Part shown: positions 45,166 to 55,182 of the stretch, piece after piece
Layout of the letters: every line of letters starts with the position of its first letter
Numbering within the stretch: the stretch's first letter is position 1
Assembly (NCBI GenBank): GCA_017531445.1
Contig: JAFXKZ010000002.1
Span: 823,286-887,285, forward strand
Reading direction: 5' to 3'
DNA from: Kiritimatiellia bacterium
GTDB lineage: Bacteria; Verrucomicrobiota; Kiritimatiellia; RFP12; DVOR01
Length of the DNA stretch: 64,000 nucleotides
Notes under the pieces: generated by a model
Told to the model about the DNA's origin: nothing
The model's input: the letters and a program-made list of their open reading frames with translations, nothing else
Databases searched by the model: none
Position numbers and translations under genes: made by a program

Positions 45166-46461
45166 ATGAATGCAACCGCTTCCACGCCGAAAGCCGTCTA
45201 CATCCCCCGCGCCCGTCTGCTCGATCCCTCCTGTGACAGAAATGAAACCGGTGCGCTCTTCATCACGCCGGAAGGCAAAATCGCGCCCGTGCCTGCGCCG
45301 CTTCCGCCGGAAGACTCCCTCATCGTCATTGATCGTCCCGGACTGACTGTCGTGCCCGGTCTCTGCGATGTGCATGTTCACTTCCGCGATCCGGGCATGA
45401 CCGATGCAGAGGATCTTGTTTCCGGAAGCAACGCAGCGGCCAATGGTGGTTTCACGCGAGTGGTAACCATGCCCAATACGAGCCCGGCCACCGATTCGCC
45501 TGCGTTGCTGGACTACATCCTCAACACGCCCACTGCCGTCAGCATCTACCCTTCGGCTTGTTGTACCGCCGGCCGTGCAGGAGAAGCGTGTGCCGACCTT
45601 GAAGCTTTGGCCGCAGCAGGTGCTTCATGCTTTACCGATGACGGGGCGATGGTTGCGAAACCTCAGGTGATGGCCGCCGTCATGCGCCGGGCAAAGGCGT
45701 TGAACAAAGTGGTGATGGATCATGCCGTCCGTCCGGACATTCAATGCGGAGGCGTGATCCGCGACTGCCCGGTAGCCCGCACGTATGGGCTGCCCATCTT
45801 TCCGGCAGAGGCGGAAATTGAAGCGGTGCGCGATGATATCGCCCGTTGCCGCGAGACGGGATGCGCGGTCCATATCCAACACCTTTCCTGCGCAGGCAGC
45901 GTGGAGTTGATCCGTCAGGCACGTGCAGAGGGGCTTCCGGTAACAGCCGAAGTCACACCGCATCATCTGGCACTTGCTGCAGAAGACATCCCGGGAGATG
46001 ATGGCAATTGGCGTATGAATCCGCCTCTGGGATTGCGCAGCGACAGACGCGCTCTCCGCGAGGGACTGCTGGATGGCACGCTCACGCTCTTTGCCACCGA
46101 CCACGCACCGCATCCAAAGGCTCTGAAGGAAAAAGGATTCAAACGTGCGCCTTTCGGCATTATCGGGCTGGAGACCGCCGTCGCTGTTTCGTGGGAGGTG
46201 ATGGTGCGGCAATGTGCGATGGCTCCGCTTCTGTGGGCAAAATACTGGATTACCAACCCCAACCGTCTCATCGGGCTTGAGCCGCCAACCCTTTGCGAAG
46301 GCGCGGAGGCCGAAATCGCAATTCTGGCATTGGATGACGAATGGACGCTGATTCCGGAAGCCTGTGCCTGCAAGTCGGTCAATACACCGTGGGCGGGAAA
46401 ACGGTTGAAGGGCAAGGCTCTTGCCACCTATCATCGCGGCACGCTCCGTTTCGCACAATAG
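45166..46461 (+). CDS. pyrC: dihydroorotase
   Basis: Zinc amidohydrolase closing carbamoyl-aspartate to dihydroorotate. DVHVHFRDPG (metal histidines), MPNTSPATDS, FTDDGAMVA, TAEVTPHHLAL, NPPLGLRSDRRALREGLLDGTLTLFATDHAPH (catalytic Asp) and the C-terminal NTPWAGKRLKGKALATYHRG are conserved. The 431-residue length fits the class I (PyrC/AllB-like) group. AAAGGA precedes the ATG by ten bases. Confidence 0.95.
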   Translation: MNATASTPKAVYIPRARLLDPSCDRNETGALFITPEGKIAPVPAPLPPEDSLIVIDRPGLTVVPGLCDVHVHFRDPGMTDAEDLVSGSNAAANGGFTRVVTMPNTSPATDSPALLDYILNTPTAVSIYPSACCTAGRAGEACADLEALAAAGASCFTDDGAMVAKPQVMAAVMRRAKALNKVVMDHAVRPDIQCGGVIRDCPVARTYGLPIFPAEAEIEAVRDDIARCRETGCAVHIQHLSCAGSVELIRQARAEGLPVTAEVTPHHLALAAEDIPGDDGNWRMNPPLGLRSDRRALREGLLDGTLTLFATDHAPHPKALKEKGFKRAPFGIIGLETAVAVSWEVMVRQCAMAPLLWAKYWITNPNRLIGLEPPTLCEGAEAEIAILALDDEWTLIPEACACKSVNTPWAGKRLKGKALATYHRGTLRFAQ

Positions 46462-46905
46462 GGTTTTCTTGCGATTGCCGCGCACCGTGCCGGGGATCTT
46501 TGCGCGCACTGCTTCTGCGATGCGCCCCCGTGCGCGATTCCAGGCAAACTGTCTTCTACTTTATTACAGACGCATTAAGCAGTGCGTGCCGCGGCGGGGA
46601 TGCGCCATTGCATGGGCTAACTACACACCGGATTTGCCGCACAGTTGAAGCAACAGGCCTCTGTTTCCTCATAAAGCAGCGCGCATCACCACCGTTGCAA
46701 TACAGAGAATCTGCAACCCTCTTCCGCGAAAGTCCGCACACGTTTTATCACTTCCGTAAGCGCGTTTTAACGTCTCCGTTTGGGCAAATCGCTTACACTT
46801 CCCAAGAACACGCTCCGCCTTTTTAGTGAAAGGTCTTGCCATTAAAAAGAAGTTTTGCTATCATGTCACAACTTTTAACCGCATCAGAGATTCGGAGGTT
46901 TAACA
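46462..46905. other. 444-bp intergenic region
   Basis: No gene seen. The right end holds the promoter of the small basic protein (46836-46864). Confidence 0.5.
46836..46864 (+). promoter_or_regulatory. promoter of the small basic protein
   Basis: TTGCCA (46836-46841), a 17-bp spacer and TATCAT (46859-46864), 41 bases before the ATG. Confidence 0.8.
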
Positions 46906-47109
46906 ATGGGAACAGGACGTACCCTCAATAAGAAGCCGGCGACGCGCCCGGTCAAGTCTGCCGGTGAACGCCGCCGTCGTGATGCCGTTCAGCGCAAGCG
47001 TTTGGTCGCTCTTGGCATGGATGAAGCCGTTGTGGCGAAGCTCAATGCCGTTCAGATCCGCGACTATCTGCGCACACCTGCCAAGACAAAGGCAGCTTTC
47101 GCCAAGTAA
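46906..47109 (+). CDS. small, strongly basic protein, function unknown
   Basis: A 67-residue protein (MGTGRTLNKKPATRPVKSAGERRRRDAVQRKRLVALGMDEAVVAKLNAVQIRDYLRTP) rich in Arg and Lys. The first 30 residues look like a flexible RNA-binding tail, and the remainder a small helical part with LGMDEAVVAKLNAVQIRDYL. Small basic proteins of this kind in PVC bacteria are thought to act with the ribosome (inference). It has a strong promoter, a GGAGG box and its own terminator, so it is probably well expressed. Confidence 0.8.
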   Translation: MGTGRTLNKKPATRPVKSAGERRRRDAVQRKRLVALGMDEAVVAKLNAVQIRDYLRTPAKTKAAFAK

Positions 47110-47130
47110 GTGCGCCACCGGAACGGTCTA

Positions 47131-47167
47131 GCATAAGCACATCCGTCAAGCGGGTGTGCTTTGCTTT
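47131..47167 (+). terminator. terminator of the small basic protein gene
   Basis: AAGCACA-T-CCG, a short loop TCAAG and CGG-G-TGTGCTT, followed by TGCTTTATC. It lies about 25 bases after the stop. Confidence 0.75.
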
Positions 47168-47224
47168 ATCCGGGAGTCATTTGATCTCTTCCACCATCCT
47201 TTCCCGCATCTTCAGGAACACAGT

Positions 47225-48553
47225 ATGAGAACTTTTCTCCAGCGTTTGGCTGCACGTCAACGCTTTGGCATCCATCCCGGATTGGAGACGATGCAGCGTC
47301 TCTGCGAGGCTTTGGGGCATCCTGAGCGGACCTTTGCGGCCATTCACATTGCAGGCACCAACGGAAAAGGCAGTGTCGCGGCGATTTGTGAAGCGGCTTT
47401 GCGCACGATGGGACTGCCGGTGGGGCGGTATACCTCGCCGCACTTAATCCGTGTGAACGAGCGGTTTCTCATCAATGGCGAGGAGGTTTCGGATGAAGCA
47501 CTCGCACAAGCGTTGGACGAAGTGGAGCATTGTTGCGCCAAAGAAGGCCTGGAGCCCACCTTTTTCGAGGTATTGACCGCTTGCGCCTGGGTGCTTTTCC
47601 GCGCGGCAGGCTGTAAAATCATCGTCTGCGAAACAGGAATGGGCGGCCGCTGGGATGCCACCAACGTAATTGAAGCTCCGCTGGTTTCGGTGATTACACG
47701 GGTGGCATTGGATCACTGCGCCGTGCTGGGCGAGACGATTCCCGCCATTGCTTCAGAGAAGGCCGGCATCATCAAGGCGGGGTGTCCTGTCGTCATCGGG
47801 CAGATGCACCCGGAGGCGCGCAGCGTCATTGCAGCGGAGGCTGCGGCCAAAGGTGCTGTACTGCACAGTGCAGAAGAGGAAATCCGCGTCACGGTGTCGC
47901 GGCGCACCATCCACGGTCAAACCCTTCAATGCTCGTCACCTTCATGCGATTATCCTGCGGCTTTAACACGTCTCGCGGGCAGTTATCAGGCAATCAATGC
48001 CGCCACTGCGCTGTGTGCGCTGGAATGTTTGGCGACGCGCGGTTTGCCTGTGCCCCCGAAAGCATTTACCGAAGCCCTGCGCACCGTGGAATGGCGCGGC
48101 AGATGCCAGTTGATCGCAACCGACCCTCCCACATTTCTGGATGGCGGGCACAATCCCGATGCCTTGAGAGCCCTGCGGGAGGCGTTGAAATCAATGCATA
48201 TCCGCAGGCGCGTGGCTCTTGTCTGCGGATTTTGTCGCGACAAGGCTGTAAGCGAGGCGTTGAAGGAAATCGCCCCGATTGTCAGCGCGGCTTGGACGGT
48301 CCCGATTGCCAACGAGCGAACCCTCTCTCCGGAGTCGGCGGCTTTCGCGGCCAAAGTCGCCGGTATTACCCCTGTAACTTCGACGACTTCGGTGGCCGAA
48401 GCCGTCGAAGTTGCCACCGACTGGGCGCAGGAACATCAGGGCGTCGTGCTCATTTGCGGTTCGCTTTACCTCGCAGGCGAAGTTTTAGCACTTCAGGAAG
48501 AAGCGGAAATACCGACTTTAGACCCGGGGGAAAACAATCTCCGTGCGTATTGA
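47225..48553 (+). CDS. folC: folylpolyglutamate/dihydrofolate synthase
   Basis: Mur-ligase-fold enzyme adding glutamate to folates. FAAIHIAGTNGKGSVAAICEA (P-loop), GRYTSPHLIRVNERFLINGEEVSDE, TFFEVLTACAWVLFRAAGCKIIVCETGMGGRWDATNVI and FLDGGHNPDALRALREAL are conserved. No dihydropteroate binding specificity can be read. The ATG at 47225 fits the family N terminus better than upstream in-frame starts. It overlaps the pseudouridine synthase gene by 11 bases. Confidence 0.94.
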   Translation: MRTFLQRLAARQRFGIHPGLETMQRLCEALGHPERTFAAIHIAGTNGKGSVAAICEAALRTMGLPVGRYTSPHLIRVNERFLINGEEVSDEALAQALDEVEHCCAKEGLEPTFFEVLTACAWVLFRAAGCKIIVCETGMGGRWDATNVIEAPLVSVITRVALDHCAVLGETIPAIASEKAGIIKAGCPVVIGQMHPEARSVIAAEAAAKGAVLHSAEEEIRVTVSRRTIHGQTLQCSSPSCDYPAALTRLAGSYQAINAATALCALECLATRGLPVPPKAFTEALRTVEWRGRCQLIATDPPTFLDGGHNPDALRALREALKSMHIRRRVALVCGFCRDKAVSEALKEIAPIVSAAWTVPIANERTLSPESAAFAAKVAGITPVTSTTSVAEAVEVATDWAQEHQGVVLICGSLYLAGEVLALQEEAEIPTLDPGENNLRAY

Positions 48554-49280
48554 TCCGCCTGTCAACACCGATATCCGCTGGCTTTATGAAGATGCGCGTA
48601 TGCTCGTAATCGACAAGCCGGCCGACCTGCCCGTGCACAGCAGCGGGAGTTATGTGCATCACACGTTGGAAGCCTTTCTGAAACGTTATCGCCCCGGCAA
48701 CACCATTCATCTGGTTTCCCGTCTTGACCGGGAGACCAGTGGCGTGGTGTTGATTGCCAAAGATCCACAAATGGCGGCCATCCTTGGCAAAGCACCCAAA
48801 CGTAAACGTTATCATGTACTGGTGTGGGGACGTTTTCCGGAAGGACGCTGGTGTGCTTCCGGATCGATTCAGCGTTGCAATGAACCTCCGGTCTACTCTA
48901 TGCGCCGTTTGGTGGGCGGCAGATTGACCACGCACTTGCCTGTTTTACCGGAAGACCGCGGCGCGGCAACATGGTTTGAACGCCTCGGCGAAGGTCCCTG
49001 GTCGGGAACAACGCTTTTGGAAGCGGAATTAGTCACCGGACGGACGCACCAAATCCGCGCCTCGCTCTGTTCACTCGGGTGGCCGGTCGTGGGCGACAAG
49101 ATTTACGGCGGCGACCCGGAGTGCTTTTTAAGATTCCGGGAAGATGCACTGACCATCGCAGACAAACAATTCCTATTGCTGACCAATCAGGCACTCCGGG
49201 CTGTGACACTCGAAGTGCAGGGCCGTTGCTTCCGCACGGTACGGGCAATGTGGTCGGCCAGCGACTTGTGGCAAATGTGA
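48543..49280 (+). CDS. RluA-family RNA pseudouridine synthase
   Basis: Isomerises uridine in RNA. The catalytic motif SRLDRETSGVVLIAK holds the Asp; LEAELVTGRTHQIRASLCSLGWPVVGDKIYGG is the second family block. No S4 domain precedes it. It starts with GTG (GGGGGAAAA upstream) and overlaps folC. The target RNA is not predictable. Confidence 0.9.
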   Translation: MRIDPPVNTDIRWLYEDARMLVIDKPADLPVHSSGSYVHHTLEAFLKRYRPGNTIHLVSRLDRETSGVVLIAKDPQMAAILGKAPKRKRYHVLVWGRFPEGRWCASGSIQRCNEPPVYSMRRLVGGRLTTHLPVLPEDRGAATWFERLGEGPWSGTTLLEAELVTGRTHQIRASLCSLGWPVVGDKIYGGDPECFLRFREDALTIADKQFLLLTNQALRAVTLEVQGRCFRTVRAMWSASDLWQM

Positions 49281-49327
49281 GCGGAGGGTGCTTGCGCTTG
49301 CGGGCTTTCTGCTTTCTTCTCCTGTGC

Positions 49328-52300
49328 TCAATACTCCGGCAGTTGCATCCTCTCCGGCACCATTTTCTTATCCTTCTTTCCGAGCACAAGGTAAAGCGCA
49401 GGAATGAAGTAGAGTGCCATCAGTGACGAGAGAATAATGCCGCCTACCGAGCCAATGCCGATAGAAGCGCGCATCTCCGACCCAAGCCCCGTGCCGGTTG
49501 CCATCGGCAACATACCGAACAAGGCCGCTACACACGACATGAGAATCGGACGGAACTTGCTCTTTGCCGCCCGTAACAACGCCGCCTGTTTGGAAATATT
49601 CCGGGCAGAACGCAGCATATTAACCTCATCAATCAGCAGAATTGCCGCATTCACTACCACACCTACCAGCATAATCCCGGCGAGCAAGCCAAACATTGAA
49701 AGACTGGTATTCGTGAGCCAAAGGGCGATATACAATCCCAGATAGGAGAAGGGCACCGTGAAGAGAATAATGAACGGTTGCGTCCACGATTCCATCAAAG
49801 CGCAAAGCAAAAGATACGTTAGCACAATGGCCACCACCGTTACAGTGCCGAATTCCGCGAACGTCTCGCCCATCATTTCTGCCATGCCGCCCACCGCAGA
49901 CGTGTAGCCTTCCGGCAGATGCCGACGGATGATTTCCGCCTCATTCATCAGTGCAGAACCCAGCCCATAGCCATTGGAAGCATTCGCATACAGCACTGCC
50001 GAACGACTCTTGTCATAACGCATGATCATTGTCGGCTGGAGATGTTCTTCAAGGGAGGTCACTGCCGACAAGGGCATCGGATTTCCATCTGTGCCGGGCA
50101 GATTCATCGCCTCAATCTGCGCTTCGCCCTCGCGTTGTGTAAAGCGTGCACGGATATCATAGGAGCGATCGCCGCGCTTATACGTCGTCTGCTCAATCCC
50201 GGCTACATTTGCTCTGAGCGTCTGCCCCAATCCTGTTGCGGGGAGCGAAAGGTCGTGCATCACCGCACGTTTCGGCAGAATCCGCACCTCCGGGCGTCCG
50301 GGACGGATCGAGTGGGCGATGTCCGTGCTCGCGGGGTCAGAGCGAAAGGCCTTGGCAATCTGAAGCCCCGCAGCATTCAAGACGTCCAAATCGTCACCGC
50401 AAATGAATTGTTGGATATCTTGTGAAGCACCGCCGGCCGCACTCGGAATCAATACCGAAGCGATGCAATCCGGCTCTTCCAGCAATTCCGAACGGAGCAC
50501 TTCGCGGATCACTGCCAACGGATGATTGGGGCGTTCAGTCATGGAGGTCAGGCGAAGATTGATTTCAGAGAGATACGTTCCCTCCGAAACTTGCCCGACA
50601 ACGCCTTGAACTTTTCCGCAATTCACGTTGATATGACAAATAGCAGGCTCGCGTTGACGCAAGCGTTCGGCGATGGCAAGCGTTCGCTCCACCGTCCGCC
50701 CCAAATTGCTGTCTGCGGCAAACTCCAGTTTTACAGTGATATCCCCCTGGTCGGTCGGCGGCACAAAGTCCATCTGCACCCGCCCCGGGAAAAACCAGAA
50801 GCCTGCCACCGTAGCTACCGTCACCGGCACAAGCAGAGCCCAGGGAGCCCGCGCCACCCATTTGATTGACCGCACATAACCGCTTTCCAACCGCTTGTAA
50901 CACCAATTCCAAGGCGTCAGCAATCGGGCAAGCAACGGGTTCAACCGGCGTTCCCCCCAGTGGACAGTCACCATCGCCAAAATCGGCGTCAGGGTAAACG
51001 AAATGAGCAACGAAGCAAACGTTGCCGCCGTAACCACCACGGCGAACGGCGCAAGAAAACGCCCGGCAATCGAAGACATCGTCGTAATCGGCAGGAAGAC
51101 CACAATATTCGTCAGCGCAGAGGCCGCCACAGCCAACGCCACGGCAGAGGTGGAACGTTCCACCGTATCGGCCGTATCAAACGGCACCCCTTTCTTCTTC
51201 TCAAAGGCGAGTGCGATATTCTCCAGCACCACAATTGAATTCGCCACAAGGATGCCCACCGAAATCCCTGCCGCCGACATGGTGATGATATTGAAGGTAT
51301 ATCCGAAGAACGGAAACACCATCATCGTAATCAGCATCGTCACCGGAATAGAGACGAAGGCTGCAAACGCCGTGCGGATATCCGCCAGAAAAAGAAGCAG
51401 CACCACGCCGGTCAGGAGCACTCCCTGCCATACAGAAGAAAAGCCGTCGCGCACGGTTGCATTGATATAATCGCCATCGTCCCGGAACCATATCAACGCC
51501 ATCCCCTCCGGCAACGTGCCTTTGATGCGTTCTGCCGCAGCCTGCACCGCCGCAACCACCGCCGCAGCATTGGCATCGCCCTTCTTCGTCACCTTTACTG
51601 TAACACACGGTTTCCCATCATAAAACGCCGCATTGGTTTTACGCTCCGTGCCGAATGAAAACTGCGCCACATCACGCAAATAGACGCGTTCACCACGCAC
51701 CGTCCCAAGCTCGATATCGCCCAAACCCGCAATCTCATCCGGCTCGGCATCAAAGGTCAAAGAGAGCTCACGCGTCCCGGCATCAATCTGCCCTACGGGG
51801 ATTTTTGCATTTCCCTCGCCGAGTGCGGCGAGCACATCATTCATGGAAAGACCGCGCACAGCCAATTTATCACGATCGACATCCACCAATACTTCGCGCT
51901 CCATCCCACCAATGAGATCCACGCTGGCCACACCCGGAAGCGACGAAAACTTGTCGGCCAATGTATCATCCGCATAGTCATACAAATCGTCAATGCTCTG
52001 CGTCCCCTGCAACACCATCGTCACCACTGCGGTGGCATTCACATCAAACTTCAAGATTTCCGGTTTGTCGGCTGCCGCAGGAAGATCCTCCAGAATCAGG
52101 TCGATTTTTTCCCGGACATCCGTCGCTGCAACATCCACATCGCGGTCAAGATTAAACTCTATCAGCACTTGCGTAAAATTGTTTAAGCAGGTGGACGTAA
52201 TGTGTTTGATCCCTTCCACCTGGGAAATCGCATCTTCAATCTTACGCGTTACCGAAGTTTCGAGTTCGTCCGGCGAGGCTCCTGCATACGTCACCGAGAT

Positions 52301-52438
52301 GGTCACGTACGGCACCTCTACCGTCGGTAACAAATCATTTCCGACATTTTTTAATGTCAGCAGCCCGAAAAACGAAAGCATGATAATGCACACGCTCATC
52401 GCAATCGGTCGTTTGGTTGAAGCTGAAGCCAAGAACAT
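49328..52438 (-). CDS. RND efflux transporter, AcrB/HAE1-type
   Basis: A 1036-residue inner-membrane pump of the TolC-adaptor-RND operon. N terminus SASTKRPIAMSVCIIMLSFFGLLTL and periplasmic parts are typical. In TM4 the aspartate pair needed for proton relay in AcrB (D407-D408) is replaced by A399-N400 (GISVGILVANSIVVLENI), and the TM10 lysine (K940) by asparagine (GVVVNAAILLIDEVN). Energy coupling may therefore differ. AAAGGGG precedes the ATG. Confidence 0.93.
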   Translation of the reverse strand: MFLASASTKRPIAMSVCIIMLSFFGLLTLKNVGNDLLPTVEVPYVTISVTYAGASPDELETSVTRKIEDAISQVEGIKHITSTCLNNFTQVLIEFNLDRDVDVAATDVREKIDLILEDLPAAADKPEILKFDVNATAVVTMVLQGTQSIDDLYDYADDTLADKFSSLPGVASVDLIGGMEREVLVDVDRDKLAVRGLSMNDVLAALGEGNAKIPVGQIDAGTRELSLTFDAEPDEIAGLGDIELGTVRGERVYLRDVAQFSFGTERKTNAAFYDGKPCVTVKVTKKGDANAAAVVAAVQAAAERIKGTLPEGMALIWFRDDGDYINATVRDGFSSVWQGVLLTGVVLLLFLADIRTAFAAFVSIPVTMLITMMVFPFFGYTFNIITMSAAGISVGILVANSIVVLENIALAFEKKKGVPFDTADTVERSTSAVALAVAASALTNIVVFLPITTMSSIAGRFLAPFAVVVTAATFASLLISFTLTPILAMVTVHWGERRLNPLLARLLTPWNWCYKRLESGYVRSIKWVARAPWALLVPVTVATVAGFWFFPGRVQMDFVPPTDQGDITVKLEFAADSNLGRTVERTLAIAERLRQREPAICHINVNCGKVQGVVGQVSEGTYLSEINLRLTSMTERPNHPLAVIREVLRSELLEEPDCIASVLIPSAAGGASQDIQQFICGDDLDVLNAAGLQIAKAFRSDPASTDIAHSIRPGRPEVRILPKRAVMHDLSLPATGLGQTLRANVAGIEQTTYKRGDRSYDIRARFTQREGEAQIEAMNLPGTDGNPMPLSAVTSLEEHLQPTMIMRYDKSRSAVLYANASNGYGLGSALMNEAEIIRRHLPEGYTSAVGGMAEMMGETFAEFGTVTVVAIVLTYLLLCALMESWTQPFIILFTVPFSYLGLYIALWLTNTSLSMFGLLAGIMLVGVVVNAAILLIDEVNMLRSARNISKQAALLRAAKSKFRPILMSCVAALFGMLPMATGTGLGSEMRASIGIGSVGGIILSSLMALYFIPALYLVLGKKDKKMVPERMQLPEY

Positions 52439-52472
52439 GACGCGCCCCTTTCGCAAGTTTTCGGCGGAAAAA

Positions 52473-53627
52473 TCAGCGAATCGCTTTTACTTCATCGCCG
52501 GGATTCAGCAGCAACATCCCCTCGGCAACGATTGCTGCCCCGGCAAGCGGCTCGGGATTACGCACCTCGGTCAATGCTCCGCACGTGCGGCCTTTCTCCA
52601 CCGGCACGGCTTCCACACGCCCGGCCTCTGTCACCACAAAGACGACTTGCCGCCCTTCCCGAAGCGCAACCGCACCGGAAGGCACCGCCGACCCCCGGCG
52701 GCGTTCAAAGATAATTTTCGCCTCACACAACATCCCCGGAGCCACCGTTTCATCTGCCTGGATCACTGCTCTCACTTCAAACGTCCGGCTCACCGGATTT
52801 ACCGTAGGCGCACGATAAGACACCACTAGCGTTTGCCCGAACGAGGTTTCCAGGCGCGTTTCTCCCACTTTCACCCGGGCATAGTTATCGGCATTCACCA
52901 TAAAACAGACCTCGCGAACCTCGGGATTCTCAATCTCAAAGATCGCCCCTCCCACCTCGGCATAGTCGCCGGCCTCTTGCAACTTCTTCGTCAACACCCC
53001 AGCAAACGGCGCAACGCCCTGCGAATCTGCGAGGTCTTTTTCTGCGATTCTGAGTGCCGTTGCCGCCTGAAGAATCTTCGCTTCTGCGGTTGCTACCGCC
53101 GCATTTGCCCGTGCGACCGTAGCGGTAGTGCTTTTCAGTTGCAGCTGTGCCTTTTCCCATACATCCTTGGTCACCGACCCGGAGACGGTATATAAACGCG
53201 CATAACGCGCCTCGTCAATCACGGCTTTTTCATGCGCGGCCATGGCCTCTTCGCGCACAGCAAGAGCCTCGTCACGCGCAGCCGCCGCCACAGCACAGTC
53301 GTCTTTCGCAATGGCCACACGGTTCTCCAGATTCACACGATCCACCTGAAAGAGCCTCTGCCCGGCCGCGACCGTCTCGCCTTCATCGGCGTAAAGCGTA
53401 TCAATCGTCCCGGGAAGACGCGATGCCACTGCAGCGGTGAACTTACTGCGCACGCTCCCCTGAACAATGATTGCCTCTTCAAACTCCACGCCTTCTGTCA
53501 GGCTGCAAACCTTCACCCGCGGACGCAAATCCACCGGCGAAGCGTTCGTCTCCGTCTCCGGTTCGCACCCACATGCCAACCAAACCACGCCCACGCTCAA
53601 AAGCATTTTCCCCAAGTGCCGTTTCAT
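52473..53627 (-). CDS. lipoprotein RND periplasmic adaptor (membrane fusion protein)
   Basis: Links the RND pump to TolC. A lipobox (GVVWLACGC) sits near residue 20; the biotinyl-lipoyl region (RLPGTIDTLYADEGETVAAGQRLFQVD), a helical hairpin, the beta-barrel, and the second lipoyl half follow. The start has AAGGAGG inside the end of the TolC gene, one base after its stop. The RND gene starts 34 bases downstream. Confidence 0.93.
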   Translation of the reverse strand: MKRHLGKMLLSVGVVWLACGCEPETETNASPVDLRPRVKVCSLTEGVEFEEAIIVQGSVRSKFTAAVASRLPGTIDTLYADEGETVAAGQRLFQVDRVNLENRVAIAKDDCAVAAAARDEALAVREEAMAAHEKAVIDEARYARLYTVSGSVTKDVWEKAQLQLKSTTATVARANAAVATAEAKILQAATALRIAEKDLADSQGVAPFAGVLTKKLQEAGDYAEVGGAIFEIENPEVREVCFMVNADNYARVKVGETRLETSFGQTLVVSYRAPTVNPVSRTFEVRAVIQADETVAPGMLCEAKIIFERRRGSAVPSGAVALREGRQVVFVVTEAGRVEAVPVEKGRTCGALTEVRNPEPLAGAAIVAEGMLLLNPGDEVKAIR

Positions 53628-53628
53628 T

Positions 53629-55119
53629 TTATTCCTCCTTTTTGTCCGGAGCTGCCGGAGTTTTGCACTCCCAGCCCAACCCGACTGTATCGCGGAAAAC
53701 CACCTCTGCCAGTGCATCTGCATACGCAGCTGAAACGGCATTCAAACGCGCCTGTTCGCGCAAGGCATACCTATCCAGCACATCACTCAATGTTTCCTGA
53801 TCCTGCTGATAACGCGCCATCGTCTCTTCATAATCAGCTTCAGCGGCCACTTTCGCCGCTTCTGCCACGGTTTTGCGTGCTTGTGCCTGCTGCAAATTCG
53901 TCCATGCCTGCCAAACAGAAACCATCAAAGCATTGGCCGCGTCCTCGCGCAATTGCACGGCGGCGGCACCTTTTTCTTTGGCTTTCAGGTAGTCGGCAAT
54001 CGAGTGGAAGCCATCAAATACCGACATTACTCCGCCGATTCCTCCGGTCAGATAACGATGCGGCACAGAGGCACTGTTGGAAGAATACGCCCCGCCTCCT
54101 GCTACAGAAAGCGTGGGCAAGAAGTTGGCCAACGCCGACAATGCCTCCACCTTGTGCAGCACAATTGCACGATCCGCCGCCCACAGTTCGCGACGATTCA
54201 CCAATGCCGCCCACAGCCATTCGGCCAGCGGCGTCTGCAAGGCTTCTGCGCGTGTCACCGGCACCGGCTGCCCCTCTGCACCTGTCAAAGCCCACGGCAA
54301 CCCGGCAATCTCCAAAAGAGACGCGCCTTCCAGAGGCGGCACGTCCTGCGACAGCGGATAGAAATTGAGCAGATCCAACAGATTGACCTTCGCCGCCCGG
54401 GCATTGTCCTGTGCCACACGCAAATTATAACGGTCGCTCTTCTGAAACGCTTCTGCCCGCAACACCTCGGCCTTCAACGCCATGCCTTCTTCCGCCAAAC
54501 GCTGCACCCGCTGCAGTAATTCTTCCGAAGCTTTGACTTGTGCCTCATAGGCTGCAATCATCTCTCCGGCAACGGCCGCATCGTAAAAGAGCGTCGCCAC
54601 CTGAATATCCAGCATCTGACGATTACGCTCGGCCACCAATTGTTGATAGGCACTGCCATGACGTGCCGCCACCCAGAGCAACCACGCATTCGGGGCAAAC
54701 ACCGGCTGACTGATGGTCAACCCCGCCTGCGTCACCCACTGATCCTGCATCTGCGCAGTGAGCCCCCCAAGCGCGTTCAGCCGCATTTTCAGCGGCCGGT
54801 TCGTGCCGCTGCGCTGATAAGTCGCCTCCACCTGAGGTAAAAAAGCCGAAAAAGCCGCCGTAGCGGAGAGTTGTGCCATGCGCACTTCCAATTCCGACTG
54901 CGTCAATTTCAGTGTTCGCGCCTGTGCCCACTCCCGGCACACCGAAAGCGTTAAAGGGGCCGTATTGGTGCGAAACCACGCCGCCGTTTCCTCCGGCTTT
55001 TCCAGCGCATACACTTGCGCCACCTCGACGCGCTCCTGCAATCCGGGCGCGCACCCCAAGAGCCCCAGCAGCACCACTGCCACACTACAACCGCTAATCC
55101 CGTTCACAATTCCTGTCAT
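53629..55119 (-). CDS. TolC-family outer-membrane efflux lipoprotein
   Basis: A 496-residue outer-membrane channel with a lipoprotein signal (LLGLLGC). Two OEP repeats are seen as long amphipathic helical stretches, from LSVCREWAQARTLKLTQSELEVRMAQLS and from LANFLPTLSVAGGGAYSS. It is first in the operon with the adaptor and RND genes. GAGG lies about eight bases before the ATG; a TTGACA-type promoter lies 40 bases upstream. Confidence 0.9.
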   Translation of the reverse strand: MTGIVNGISGCSVAVVLLGLLGCAPGLQERVEVAQVYALEKPEETAAWFRTNTAPLTLSVCREWAQARTLKLTQSELEVRMAQLSATAAFSAFLPQVEATYQRSGTNRPLKMRLNALGGLTAQMQDQWVTQAGLTISQPVFAPNAWLLWVAARHGSAYQQLVAERNRQMLDIQVATLFYDAAVAGEMIAAYEAQVKASEELLQRVQRLAEEGMALKAEVLRAEAFQKSDRYNLRVAQDNARAAKVNLLDLLNFYPLSQDVPPLEGASLLEIAGLPWALTGAEGQPVPVTRAEALQTPLAEWLWAALVNRRELWAADRAIVLHKVEALSALANFLPTLSVAGGGAYSSNSASVPHRYLTGGIGGVMSVFDGFHSIADYLKAKEKGAAAVQLREDAANALMVSVWQAWTNLQQAQARKTVAEAAKVAAEADYEETMARYQQDQETLSDVLDRYALREQARLNAVSAAYADALAEVVFRDTVGLGWECKTPAAPDKKEE

Positions 55120-55152
55120 TTACATACCTCAAGGTTTGTTACAGCGTCCCTT

Positions 55153-55182
55153 ACACTAGCACACCCTTTCCATACCTGTCAA
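55153..55182 (-). promoter_or_regulatory. promoter of the TolC-adaptor-RND operon
   Basis: On the minus strand TTGACA (55182-55177), 18-bp spacer, TAGTGT (55158-55153); the ATG is 33 bases downstream. Confidence 0.7.
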
